DNA of 64,000 nt from Bryopsis sp. KO-2023 (Eukaryota > Chlorophyta > Ulvophyceae > Bryopsidales > Bryopsidaceae): the NCBI GenBank assembly GCA_030272585.1, contig BSYQ01000013.1, positions 1,364,001-1,428,000 of the forward strand, written 5' to 3'. Positions 1-11,020 of the stretch are shown piece after piece. A model generated the notes under the pieces. The model had not been told where the DNA came from and did no database searches. It saw only the letters and a program-made list of their open reading frames with translations. The translations under genes were made by a program, and so were the position numbers. Each line of letters opens with the position of its first letter. Positions within the stretch are counted from its first letter, which is position 1.

Positions 1-502
1 TTCGTTCTTTCGAGAATCGCCTTGGTCAAACCTCAATCGTGGCAGCAATGGACAAACATCCTGTCCAAAATACGATGCATTATTTTTCTTTTAAAGAAAA
101 AAGAAGAGAGAGAGACAGTGAGTCTTATGCTAAACAGCAAACCATTCGTCGATTGTCAATTCTTCTATTGGTTATGACCAACAAACAGGAGTGTCACTAA
201 TGGTTCATCCAAAGATGGCGGAATCAGCATTCTTACCAACACTCTCCTGGTTTTCCTGCCATATTGGGGTACTCTTCTCTTCAGTCTTTTTTTTTGGGTG
301 GGTGATAACCTTCAGGAAACAACACCCATAGCACAGAGGTCCCTGTAAACCTGTCTCGTGATGGAAAGTCGAGGTTTCAAGTGCTGGCCAGAAAAAAAAA
401 ACAACAAAAAACAGACATTCTATGTCAGACCCGGGATTTTCTTATTTTCCTGAACGGCTAAGGTGAAGTGCGTCCATTTCATCCTCACAATAACAACTTC
501 TT
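1..502. other. Non-coding stretch 3' of PIG-H
   Basis: No exon that I can support. The stretch contains poly(A) and poly(T) runs and ordinary AT-rich sequence, and it probably holds the 3' UTR of the minus-strand PIG-H gene that ends at 503. Confidence 0.4.
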
Positions 503-1921
503 TTATATACTGGTTGGAGGAAGAACAAATAAAACGATTAAATATATGGTGCACATATCCTCAAAATGATTGTGGAACAGGGGCAGGACAGAAAAAGCCT
601 CATTCTTGCTGAGTGTTTTGCTTGCTGTCTGCTCTGGTCCATTTAGAACACACACATATATATATATATAGTCCTCCTCCTCTGGGTTCATGCAAATAAA
701 CAAGCAAGAATCTTGAATGGCAAAGATATTTTTGTTATTTGTTTATTTTAATTTTTTTTTGGGGGGGGGTGTTACCTCAAATGCTACAGCCAATTCATCC
801 TGACCCCGCACCACGAAGACCAAGTAGAAATCCACAGACACTGATGTCATCACCTGACAAAAACCATGGGCACAACCCCATCAGTAATGAAATATATATA
901 TATATATAACGGATTGAACAGATTGAAGGGCAGAGAAATTCTCAATCTCCACCCCCCCCCCCAAAAAAAAAACAAAAAAAAGCAAAAAAAAAAAAAAAAA
1001 AAACGAACAAAGAAGATAAAAAAGGGGAAATTTGCATATGGCATTACCTCGCTCAGCACCACATCCTTGATTTTTTCTATTTCGATGAACTTGGAATCGA
1101 TGCATCCAAGGCGACTACGACTTTCGAGAGTGATGCCGAGACCCTCCCACACTATCAGTTTCTCTGAACAGCAACAAAAAACTGTTCGGCAAAATAACAT
1201 AGCTCTTGAGCCCCCCTCCCCCCCACCAAACTGCTATCACAACAGAGACATATATATATATATAATATAGATAGATAGAGAGAGATAAATAAATAAATCG
1301 CTCTGTTGCAAGTGATCACTTCCACACACACAGAGAGGACTTTCAACACGAAATGGATGTCTCATCCAAAAGCACAGGGCACTATTTCCCATTTTCGTCA
1401 ATTTTTTTTCAATTTTTTTTTCCTGTTTTTCAGCACAACAGATTTGTTATTGTTTATTTTATTTCCCCCCCCCCCTTGTCTCACCGCTCTGACAGGATGT
1501 CGCTGAAACAAAAACAGCAATACCCAGCACCACCAACAGCCCCCCAAAACCAACAGCCTGAATCACCACCACGTGCAATACATCTAGTACCAACCAAATG
1601 TTTCAAACTAATGGACAGCAAATTAGTCATTTGCATGATGATGAGGATTCAGCCCCGATGAAATGCATTTGAAGAGAGATGCATCGTTTCAGTGAGTTCT
1701 TTCTTTCTTTCTTTCCAGGCTTTGAAAAACATGTTTGTTTGTTTTTCCTTCCTGCTATGGCAAAAGCAATTTTTTTTTGGTAAAGACCCTGGTACCTGCT
1801 GAGCTATGAAGATTGAGAACAAAACCAGACCGGCGTAAAACGCCAAGCTCTTGCCCCCCTCCGTCCGAACGCAGAATTCTTTACCGAACGGAGTCAGAGT
1901 AGCACTCAACGTACGTCTCAT
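503..1921 (-). CDS. PIGH: PIG-H subunit of GPI-GlcNAc transferase
   Basis: Subunit of the ER enzyme that adds GlcNAc to phosphatidylinositol, the first step of GPI-anchor synthesis. Five exons on the minus strand join in phase (1921-1796, 1557-1485, 1163-1048, 853-776, 604-503) to give 164 residues. Residues 26-64 form a hydrophobic hairpin (two membrane segments, starting at SLAFYAGLVLFSIFIAQQ). The PIG-H domain follows: EKLIVWEGLGITLE, then FIEIEKIKDVVLSE, a hydrophobic beta segment DFYLVFVVRG, and VLPLFHNHFEDMCTIY, in the order found in human PIG-H. The product is slightly shorter than the human one (188 aa). The start at 1921 was chosen because it gives a short cytosolic leader before the first membrane segment; an in-frame ATG at 2098 would add 59 residues. 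The last exon uses an AAG acceptor. The assignment rests on family memory and domain order, without a database search. Confidence 0.85.
652..671. repeat. (TA)n microsatellite
   Basis: Short alternating CA/TA run in the intron and exon-flank region before the last PIG-H exon. Similar TA runs lie at about 891-908 and 1249-1263. Confidence 0.8.
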
Positions 1922-2175
1922 AAACACCAGCCAATGGAGAGAACCTCGAGGGGTTAGAGGTTCCAAACAACAAAAAAACAGACCAGGTTGATTTATTGAG
2001 TCTGACATATGAGCAATTACAGCATTACGAAGTGTGACCGCGTGCCCGATTCGAATCCCCAAGCCACCAGTTTTTGTTGCTCGAAACTTGTTCTTCATAT
2101 CTTTTGTCGGGCTGCCGCCAAGCGCGCTTTAGATTTCGCGTGACATTTTCTCGTGCGCGTTGGTCGAATAGAGGT
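1922..2175. promoter_or_regulatory. Divergent promoter region PIG-H / thioredoxin-like gene
   Basis: About 254 bp separate the start codons of two genes read in opposite directions, so both must be driven from here. The part next to 2176 is GC-richer than the flanking introns and contains GCGCGTGC-type sequence. I see no clear TATA box. The call rests on position, not on recognised motifs. Confidence 0.4.
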
Positions 2176-4993
2176 ATGCCGCCTGCGAGATTGGCGCGGA
2201 GGCGCGTGTCTCGCGCCCAAACCCGAGGTCGCGTCGTCAGACCCGTGACGCCACAGCAATGGGACAAAGTGATCAAAAGAGCGGGGCCCAAACTCGTTTT
2301 GGCTCTGTTCTCAGTGGTACGTTTCCTTTCTGTCTGTAAGTTTTTATTAACAAAAATAAATTATTATAAAAATGAAGACACTTTTTAAAAATATTTTAAA
2401 GAAAATATTACTTCAAAACAGTCGAAAATGGGGGTCCATTTTTTTCATTTTTTTGAGAGAGAATCAGGAGCTACCTTATTCTCTATGAGCTAACTGAAGA
2501 AACGATTTATTTTTTGGGAAAAAAGTTGTCTGGCAAGAAAGAAAAATACATCAAATCAAGAATCCTCAAGTGCTTTCTCGTTTTTTTTTTTGGCAATCGA
2601 TGGCTTCGAGGAAAAAAATACCCATCGTATGGCAATTGTCCACTTCTATTTCTTATTTTTTAATTATGATTTTCAGGAATCTGGAAGGATAGCGTTTCGA
2701 CTGAGAGCAATGATGTCTGAGCTTTCTGGTCAAAGCGAATATCGAAATGTCGAATTCGTTATGGTGGACATGGAGAAAGCTCCGGTAAATGCTGTAGATT
2801 TTTGTTGCACACAAATTTTTGTGATTCGCCGTCCGCTCATTTTTTTAAATAATTTTTGGCTGGATTTAAGAAATCCAAGGATGATCGTAATGTTTTGTAA
2901 TGTTTTTTTTACCTTTTAATTTAAAATTGTGTTTTTTTTTTTGGTTTTTCATGGTTGAACGATCGAAGCAGAGTGAATTTTCAAAAAAACAATTGCTGAC
3001 ATATCAAAATGCTGGTGAAACGAACGAAGAAATGAAAGAAGAAAAGGCGAAAGAAAATGAATGGAAAAAGATACAGCAGTAACCAGAAAAAAAAATTAAG
3101 AAAAAATTATTTTCCTTAATTTAAGAAAACTAATATATATATATAATATGCACGATGGGATTTTCCACACGCAATTTGATAGCACCACATTCGAAACGAT
3201 AGAAAAAAAAAACTTTGCATATGGAATCTGTGCAGGAATTGGCTGAGGAACAGGGAGTCCTGCAGGGGGTGGTGGTGGCTGCTTATCAACACGGTGTCCA
3301 AATTGAAAAAACTCAGGTAAAAACAAAAACAAGCATGCATGCCTTTATTCCTTTAGGAAAAAAAAATAAAAAAAATCAGTTTGTCCTTCGACTGATACTG
3401 CATCTTTTTTTTTTGAATGGGTGCATGTTTTCAGCCCGGCATATTTTTTATTAACAAGAAGAAGAAGAAAAAAATCTGACCCGCTTCCTCCCCCCTTCTG
3501 GAAAAAGGCGAAAAGTGAAAATTGAAAATAAAGGCGCACCTCAAAACGAAACTGGGAATTGTGGGTTTCATCTGGAATGCCCAAAAGCGAAAAAGTCATC
3601 TGCTGGACTTTTTTTTTTGGGGGGGGGGGAGGGGGTTAATCGTCCGCACAGAATTTCAAGGGGAGGAAAAAAGAAAAAGAAAATCATCTCATTGATAAGA
3701 ATGGCGTCGTGTGGCGTTTGATTTCTTTTTTTTTTTTTTCAAACTATTTTTTTGTGTGGAATTTTTTTAAATAAACAGAGGATGCAAGGCGAATATGCAG
3801 GGACGCAGCTGTACCAACTTCTGCAAAGACACACGGGTGCGATTAAAATTCAGAATGCGACAGTACTTGTCATCCATCTGGTAAAAGACAAAAATAAATA
3901 AATAAACAAATGAACTTTAGAAAAAAAACGAAACAAAACAGGAGATGACCTTTCGTTGAGCGGAGATCGCTTTTGTTGATTTCCCCTGCACCATGTTAGT
4001 TATGGGTTTCCATGTTAGTCCGGTTTTTTTTCTACTTTTTTTAAAGGAAAGGGGGAGGGGGGAGGATATTGTGTATTGTATTTGTTCAAACAAAGAATTT
4101 GTTATGCTGAAAACAAAGAGCATGGAGAAAGAAAACCTCAGAATAAATCTCTGCAGTTTTTGCTGTTTTCGTTTTTTTTCCCTGGATATATGTTAAACAA
4201 AATTCCTGGATCAAGGCATCGATAAATTTTTCTTTTTTTATGTGTAAGTTTGTTTCAAGAGCATAAATTTTAATCGACAAAAAAATACGATAGGCACTTG
4301 ACATTTTCTGCACAAATAATTTTGTCATGTTGGCATCAATTTTAAATCGATCAATCAAGAATTGGGTTTTTGTGACTGATCAGCTCGAGTGAATGCGGAG
4401 CTGGCCGGCAGAAATAGAAAAAGAGCAAAAATTTTGTGGATAGGAGGCTCCATTCTGACACTCGCTTCGATTATCGGTGGTGAGTTTTTTTTCAGTTTGT
4501 TTATTCATTTTTCCTTACAAAAAAATTTCCCACATCAAAATCAATCAATCTTAGAAGACAAGACATATGGATTTCAAAAACCTTTTTTTTTCCAACAAGA
4601 AATGACAAAAAAAATAAAAATTCCCCAAGCAAATGAACGATGGGGTAGACTCGATGAAGAGAGCGTTTGCACTCAGGTTGCTCTGATGTTGCAGCATGTC
4701 AGACATGGAGATTTCCTTGGGGATACTCGTTGATTTTCTTTTTTTTTCTGCTTGCAGGGACTGTGATGTACCACCTGCTCCGATTGCAAGAAGAAATGGA
4801 GGAAATCGAAGAATACACCGAACAGGGGAGCTCCAGCGATCAGTTTCTCAGCAACCGCCCCTCTTATACGGAGCCGCTGGATGGCGGCCGGTGGTGGAGC
4901 GGCGACGAAGAAGAGGAAGAAAACGCCGATCGGTGGACCGAATTCGATGACACTGACAGGAACGATTTCTCCGCACCACCAGTCAGTGGTTGA
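2176..4993 (+). CDS. Thioredoxin-fold single-pass membrane protein without CxxC
   Basis: Six exons join in phase (2176-2316, 2677-2784, 3236-3316, 3779-3880, 4401-4479, 4758-4993) to give 248 residues. The thioredoxin pattern is readable: VTPQQWDKVI, then LVLALFSV where the first core strand should be, YRNVEFVMVDMEKAP for the second, and ELAEEQGVLQGVVVAAYQHG for the region that normally carries the cis-proline. The place of the CxxC active site reads SVESGRIAF, so redox activity is unlikely. A membrane segment (ILWIGGSILTLASIIGGTVM) and an acidic tail with Trp and Glu/Asp clusters follow. There is no obvious N-terminal signal peptide; the N-terminus is Arg-rich. The fifth exon start at 4401 is the least certain boundary. 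It could be a chaperone-like or scaffolding relative of TMX proteins, but I cannot name an orthologue. Confidence 0.7.
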
Positions 4994-5824
4994 AGAACAA
5001 AAAAAAGACAACCCCGAAAAAAACGAACAAACAGCATAAGGTTGGGTTTTTTTTATGTTTTTTTGCCATGGTTTGTGGGGTTTCTTTTTTGTGGGGGGTT
5101 GGTTAATGATCGGTTCGTTGTTTATGGGTGGATTGATTTGGGAAAATCGGAATTTGGAGTGGACGATTGAATGGAGGGGTCGAGGAAGTGGGGGGTGGTT
5201 TTGAGATTGGGTGTCTTGTGTTGAAAAAAACAACGACGAAAGGGTGTTCCACGTGCACATCTATTTTGGGTTTTATTGGGATCGAAAGTGGGATTTTTGA
5301 ATTGTAGAGGTGACCGCTCTTAGAAGAAGGGTTTTTTTTCCCTTTTTTGTTGAGGTCTTTTTTTTTTTTTTTGAAGATAAAAAAGATATGGAAAAAAAAT
5401 ACAGTTTTGTTGCTGATATGAGGTTGTAGAGCTCGTTTTGTCAAATTTGTTTTTTCCCTGCGCTCCGATAACCATCCTTTGATTTCATTGCCACACTCTG
5501 GGCGTTTACACAACACAATCAAGAATGCAAAAGTTTGGGTTTTGAGTGGTTCAAAACCTCTGGCGGAGAACCGCCAGCAGGTTCGATGCCAGAAACTCAA
5601 GTCTCCATGACTGCCATACGATCGAAATCGCTTTTTTTTGAGGTTGGAGCTCCTCCCTCACACTCATAGAAAACGAAAAAAAAGCGCTGATCAAAAGCGT
5701 TGCGGTTGTCGTCGAGACCCCAGCCCCCTTTTTGTGCATCGATCGCAGCTGTGTCCAGGGTGCTCCGTGCCTGAAGGTGAAACAAACAAAGAAACTATAG
5801 CACAGGGAGGGCCAAGCATCAGGG
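4994..5824. other. Intergenic region and 5' leader of next gene
   Basis: GT-rich and poly(T)-rich sequence with no supported coding exon. A transcribed 5' exon may end near 5780 at a GTGAAAC donor: the stretch 5684-5780 is open, but it cannot be joined in frame to the next exon, so it is best read as untranslated leader. Confidence 0.4.
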
Positions 5825-8800
5825 ATGGTGAAAAGACGATATGCACCAGAGGGCTCGACAGCGTCAAACTACGCTCGAACCTTAGGTGAGGCGGAAAAAT
5901 GGGGATTGTTTCGAATCAGACCCCTGTGTTTTTTTTTTTTCCGAAACTTTGCAAGGAACGCTTTTTCCTTGCAAAGTTTTGAAATAGACTACCACAAAAA
6001 AAACGCTCGCCGATGTCTTTTCTAACGAGTTGCTTTTCTTTTTCGGAACGAAAAGAAGGCAAATTGCTGTGAGAAATCTAACGATATTTTGCCTTTACCT
6101 TTTCTGTGCTGGTCGGCAGTGGGGGGATATGTCCTTTTATTTATCTATAAACTACAATTGTTTTTTATTTCCCTTGTAAGTTTGACGATTATTTCCTTTC
6201 AGCTTTGAATAAAGAAACTAAGCATACTTCTTCACTTGGACTTTTGTTGCATGTCTGTCATGATTTTTATTCTCAAAAAGATAAAATTGGTTCTATTTTT
6301 TTATGAATAAATGTAATGGAAAAAAAATTGTGGAAGCAGCATTAGTAATTTATTTTTCAATCACACAGCAGCTCAAGCAGAACACCATTCCAGCATTCTT
6401 CATCGAGAAAGAGCTCTCCGACACACACATCAGGTGATTCTTTTAATTTTTTTTATAGGTTATTTTCAGTTCCCCCCCCCCCCAAAAAAAAAAAAAAAAT
6501 TCTGGTTTTTATTTATTTTATTATTTTATTCATTTATTTTATTTTTAAAAATATACGATTATTTTTATTTTTTTCTCACACACCAGGGAGAGGTGACTGT
6601 CCATAACAATGACACTCAATTCCCGGATGTGAGAAAAGAAAGGCCATACAGGAGTTATTCTGGCGAAAAACGAGTGGAAGATGCACATCAGCAACACAAC
6701 TCTACAGGAGACCATGTGAGTAGTTTCTTTTCCTCCAAAATTTTATATTGTTGTTTAGTTATTTTTATTTTCGGAACAATTTTTTTTTTCCCCTTCTCCT
6801 GAAATCAAGATAACATACAGACTCTTTTCTTTAATTTTGATTGTTTTTATTTCCAAGAATTTCCACGAAGAAAACAAGAGTGTGCAAGGGGGGAGATATC
6901 CCTGCGAGTGCATGAGTAATTTGATGATTGAGAATTTTTTTTCTATTTTGGTCCGATAAGCTGACAGGGTTTCTTCCCAAAATCGTGCAAGATTCGTCAG
7001 ACCCCCCTCCTCCTGAAATTTCAAGGCGAGTTTTTTTCTCTTTCTCTTCTTTTTTTTTTGTGTGTGTGTGTGGGTTTTTTTTTGCGTCTTGAAAAAATTA
7101 GAGAAATACTGCAAAGGATTGTGTTCAGAAAATAATTTCATTAAAAAAAAATTCATATTTTCCCCTCTCCTCCGACTTACAGATCCCCCAAAACGTTCAG
7201 ATTTATTTTCTTTTCAGTGAAACTTTCCGGGGAAAAGAACTGATACAATATATACAAAGAGTTCACCCTCCTCCCTTTCAAAAAAAAAAAAAAAGTACAG
7301 GAATAAATAAATAAATAAATGGCAGAAACAAAAAAATAGCAGCTTGAATCACAAATTTCTCCTGAACTTCATCTCTTATACCAACATGGACGTAATTCCC
7401 TTATCTTTGTTTTTTTTTCTAATCGACAGGCCAGACTATTCTTTGCACCGTCCCACCACAGCGGAGCCCGATCCAAACCCTCCGGACTCCAAAAAACGAG
7501 AAATTTACATGGGGAGCTCCGCCGTCCAAAGTGCGATCGAGGGGGGCCGTCCCGGAAGCACCGGCGATGGAGGTTCGTCCATGAAAGGAAAAACGACCTT
7601 CATGTCGACAATGGCTGATCTTCGACCAGGCCTGTCCGATGACCAGAGAAGGAGGGCGAAAGAGCAAAAGGAAACACTCAGAAATCAATTGGAACAGCAG
7701 GTACCCAAGCTGATTGTTTTTTTTTCTGTTTAAAAAAACACGAAAACATGTGTTTCGCACTGATACATTTTTCTTGCATTTTTCTTTTTTCTATTTTGTT
7801 TCATTTCATTCCATTCCATTTGATTTTTTGATTTTTTTTTTGGGGGGGGGGGGGAAGAAGCATGCAGCGTAGGGCTAACATGATGCACATTAACGAAAAT
7901 AATAATAATAAAATCCCTCAATCCACAAGCGGGGTGCCACAAAAATTAAAGGACTGTTTTTTTTTGTAATTTTTTTTGACTTTTTTTTCCCAAGGTCATC
8001 GAGAGAAAACAAAGGGAGGCCAGAGAAAAGGCCGAGCGCCAAGCCAGGGAGGAACAAGAAGATGCTGAAATCAGGGCCTACCATCAAAAACTGAAAGAAA
8101 GGGAGGAGCAGGAACGATTGCGACGATTGGAGGCCACCAAAGTGAACGAAGTGAACCCGGGTGGTGTTTCTCTGAGGGGTCCTTCGATGGGGAGGGACCC
8201 CCCCGCTGTGGTTCGGCACCATCAAATGACGGCTGCTCAAGATAGGGACGAAAGAGTGCTGGGGGTGGCTGGATCCCTACCTGTGAAACAACCGAGGCAC
8301 GGTGAGAAAGCATGCGCGCGCGTGTGGATTTTTTTGTGGGATCGATCATTGTCTTGTTTCATTCAATTCTGGACTGACACTGTTTGTGTGTGTGTGTGGG
8401 GGGGGGGGGGTTGCCCTGCTTTTCGTATTTTTCTCCAGTTATTTGGGGGAGTTTTAGCTGCTTCTTCCATGTTGAATCTAAAAATTATGCATTTTGAATG
8501 GGCTTTTTTTGTTTTTTGTTTCTTTTCGTGTGTTCTTTTAGAGGCTGTCTCTACCTATCGGACGCCCGAACCGATGCCAGACATGTTGGGTAGAACCACC
8601 GTCGAGAATCGAAGAATATCGCCCAGCAGCAGTGTTGCGTAAGTGTTCCGTTTGATAAATTTCTGTTTGTTTTGGAGGAAGCAGCAGGGGGGGGGGGGGG
8701 GGATTTCGCAAAATGCATCGATCAAATCGAAAGAATGCATTGGTTGGGAGAGAGGCTCATCGATTTCTCTTTGCACCTCGTTTTTCGTCTGCTCAGCTGT

Positions 8801-9550
8801 ATGTCTGTCTGTCGTAGCTGGTCTCGTTTATTTTATTTCTGAAAACCCACCTCTGTGTAGGTCTTCCTTTCGGAGCATGGAGAGAGACCCTGTCTCAGGG
8901 AAGCCGATTGCGAGGTTGAGCGGGGGGTACACCTTCGAAGAACTCCACGCTCAACATCAAAAGCTGGACTTGCTGAAAAGGGAACAGGTATGGTGTGTGA
9001 ACCAAAACACTCGGCATTCCAGAAGAAAGAAACACGTGTTGCTTTGCACACAAGTATCCTCTCCCTCATCTTCCCCTCTGATTCCAGAATCACAGCAAAA
9101 ATTCTGTGACGTCTTTGACGTCTTTATCTGACGACTTTGTGACGTCTTTCGCCACAGATTCAGATGAGGGAGGAAGTCGCTCGGCTGACGACGCAAATGA
9201 AGGAGGCTGCTCACCCACCCCCTCGAATGCCATCGGACCGGACCGAAAACGCAAGAAGAGCGATTCGCGATACGGAGGCTTTCCTGAACTCGTGTGGAAG
9301 CCATAATGATGATGAGGACTACTTCGTGGCAACCACGCACCTCCTGCCAAAAAACGTGGCCCAAATTCCCAGTGCTCTGCCGGCGGCGTTCGACACCGAA
9401 GTGTGTCGATTGGGGGAAAGATTTGTAGAAAACGAATTCCCCAATGGACAGAACGAAAACGAAGCAAATGTTGGTCAGCCAGCAGCGCGAGTGGGGCTTG
9501 GAAATTACAGCGGGCGAGGCATGCAGGCCAAAGGGAGGAAGTGGGTGTGA
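5825..9550 (+). CDS. Coiled-coil ciliary/centrosomal protein, CSPP1-like
   Basis: Ten exons join in phase (5825-5885, 6369-6433, 6587-6715, 6858-6915, 6968-7025, 7430-7700, 7995-8301, 8542-8638, 8861-8987, 9158-9550) to give 521 residues. The N-terminal third is Ser/Pro/His-rich. A long charged coiled coil begins at about residue 186 (DDQRRRAKEQKETLRNQLEQ) and continues with REKAERQAREEQEDAEIRAY. This resembles the repeated 'LxxQIxE...R.K.KE..E..E.EAE..AY' segments of CSPP1 and CCDC66, proteins of centrosomes and ciliary axonemes. A second helix (YTFEELHAQHQKLDLLKREQ, then IQMREEVARLTTQMKE) precedes a Gly/Asn-rich tail. The exon ending at 7025 appears to use a GC donor (CAAG|GCGAGT). The start at 5825 is the first ATG in frame with the downstream exons. 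The CSPP1 likeness comes from pattern only and could be convergent coiled-coil similarity. Confidence 0.72.
5944..5979. repeat. Perfect 15-bp hairpin in an intron
   Basis: AAACTTTGCAAGGAA at 5944-5958 is the exact reverse complement of 5965-5979, with a six-base loop CGCTTT. It lies in the first intron of the CSPP1-like gene. No terminal repeats or target-site duplication were recognised around it. Confidence 0.85.
7842..7864. repeat. Composite T(n)G(n) tract
   Basis: Ten T followed directly by thirteen G, inside an intron of the CSPP1-like gene. It is one of many such junction tracts in the window. Confidence 0.9.
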
Positions 9551-10387
9551 TTTCCCAGCGCTTTTTTTTCTTCAGTTCGGTGTTATCTTTCCAATGGCTT
9601 TTTCTTCTCAAAATTCTTGTTTTTCTGTCTTCATTGATATGAAAAACCCTGCATCTTTTGGGGTTTGCTATTCCCTGTGGGTTTTTGCTGACAGTTGTGC
9701 AAACGGTCGGTCTTACTTGGATTTTTCATGGTGTAACAGTGATGGGCACTCCAGGCAAATGGGAGGGTTACTCGATGGGCAAGGCGACGAGGCATCAAAA
9801 TTGGACGGTGTTCAAAAAAGGGGTCTCGGAGCCATCAGGCAACAACACAGGGGAAATGCTCATCCAATCAGAAAGCTCGAAGACGAAAATCACAGTGGGG
9901 ACAAGGTGTGGTGAAGCATTCGAAGGACGATCGATCCATGTGGGCTGAAAATCAGTGCAGAGAGTTTTTCCCCAACTGTTTTTATCTGCAAGATATCTAC
10001 TGGATGTTGTACAGAGTTTGAGCCCCGGTCTCCGAAATGGCTGATGCATTGGGGTGTGAAAAACACGATGTCAAAGGTTGGCTGTGCTTTCAGGGGTGAT
10101 CCAACGTTTTTTTCTGCTTTGTTTCCAATAGATAACCATTTTTTTGGTCTTCCTGCAGGGGCAACTGAAGAAAATATGGCGGTGGTGAAGAGGGAAAAAA
10201 AAAGCGTTCTACTACAAAGTTTTACTACTAAGCAGGGTTACTGTGCATAAATATATATATATATGCTGACCTACAAGCTGGAAGTCGCACGTATGTGATA
10301 GGGTTGATAAAAAATTGAAATATGACGATATGATACTTTCCAATTCTGATTGGAAGTGAAGGGAGAGAGGGGGGGGGGGGTATGATC

Positions 10388-10423
<36 letters not shown>

Positions 10424-11020
10424 GGAAGGGTTGATGGGCTATGTTGGGCATTTTTTTGGGGGGGGGGTTCCCTTAGTATTACGGGCATGTACATAGTTTT
10501 TTTTGAAGGGCTTTGTTTTCAACACAGAGGGGAAAGAAAAGGGAAAAAGGGAAAAGTCGTGAAGGCAGATACTGGGAGAGAGAGGGTAAAAGTTTGTGGT
10601 GGGGTAAAATTACTTCTTTTTTTTTCATCTTTGTAAGGTTTTCATCGTGAAATCTGTTTTTGCGACAAGGATGAGTCAGCATTTTGGATAATCCAGGTGT
10701 CAAAAAATTAAGCACAAGCATACCAAAAAATCAAGCACAAGCATACCAGACTCCATGAATGGGCCATGTTGTTTCTTTCGGATGCTTGCAGGACTTGGTC
10801 AAATTTTAAAGAATTTGGGATGAACTTCGTCCAGCTCAACTCAACTCAAGCACGTGGCAAAAACCTCAATCCCAGAATAGAAACAGATAGAACGAGACAC
10901 CCCTTGAAAATTCTCAAGGGTGGAAAACACCACCCCAGAAACCCCCAAAAAAGAAAGAAAAAAACTCTGGCATGCTCCCTCTGAACTCTCCTTTTTTTAA
11001 TAAAACAAGGCCCTCGAATA
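9551..11020. other. Convergent intergenic region with microsatellites
   Basis: Lies between the 3' ends of the plus-strand CSPP1-like gene and the minus-strand hydrolase. It holds TA and GT/TA microsatellites and several homopolymers. Open frames of up to about 150 codons at 9444-9948 overlap the preceding gene in another frame and show no domain, so I do not call them. A 21-bp direct repeat containing CAAGCACAAGCATACCA occurs near 10710-10750. Confidence 0.5.
10386..10422. repeat. (GT)n(TA)n compound microsatellite
   Basis: A GT run passes directly into a TA run, preceded by a poly(G) tract. A shorter TA run lies at about 10249-10264. Confidence 0.85.

Noticed and set aside
1301-1400. Possible additional PIG-H exon (frame with HPFRVESPLCVCGSDHL)
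   Set aside because: Exons 2 and 3 already join in phase without it, and inclusion would break the match to the family.
2021-2072. TTCGAATCCCC with AGCCACCA, resembling a tRNA 3' end; similar weak stretches near 22590 and 24440-24500
   Set aside because: The T-stem bases do not pair and no D or anticodon arm can be drawn. A degraded SINE family is possible, but the copies are too different for me to align with confidence.
4673-5600. Minus-strand open frames of 195 and 165 codons
   Set aside because: They are low-complexity Lys/Phe/Pro sequence from poly(A), poly(T) and poly(G) tracts, and the first is antisense to the last exon of the thioredoxin-fold gene.
8001-8300. Reading the CSPP1-like coiled coil as a myosin or kinesin tail
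   Set aside because: No motor domain lies upstream in frame, and the gene is complete in 521 codons.
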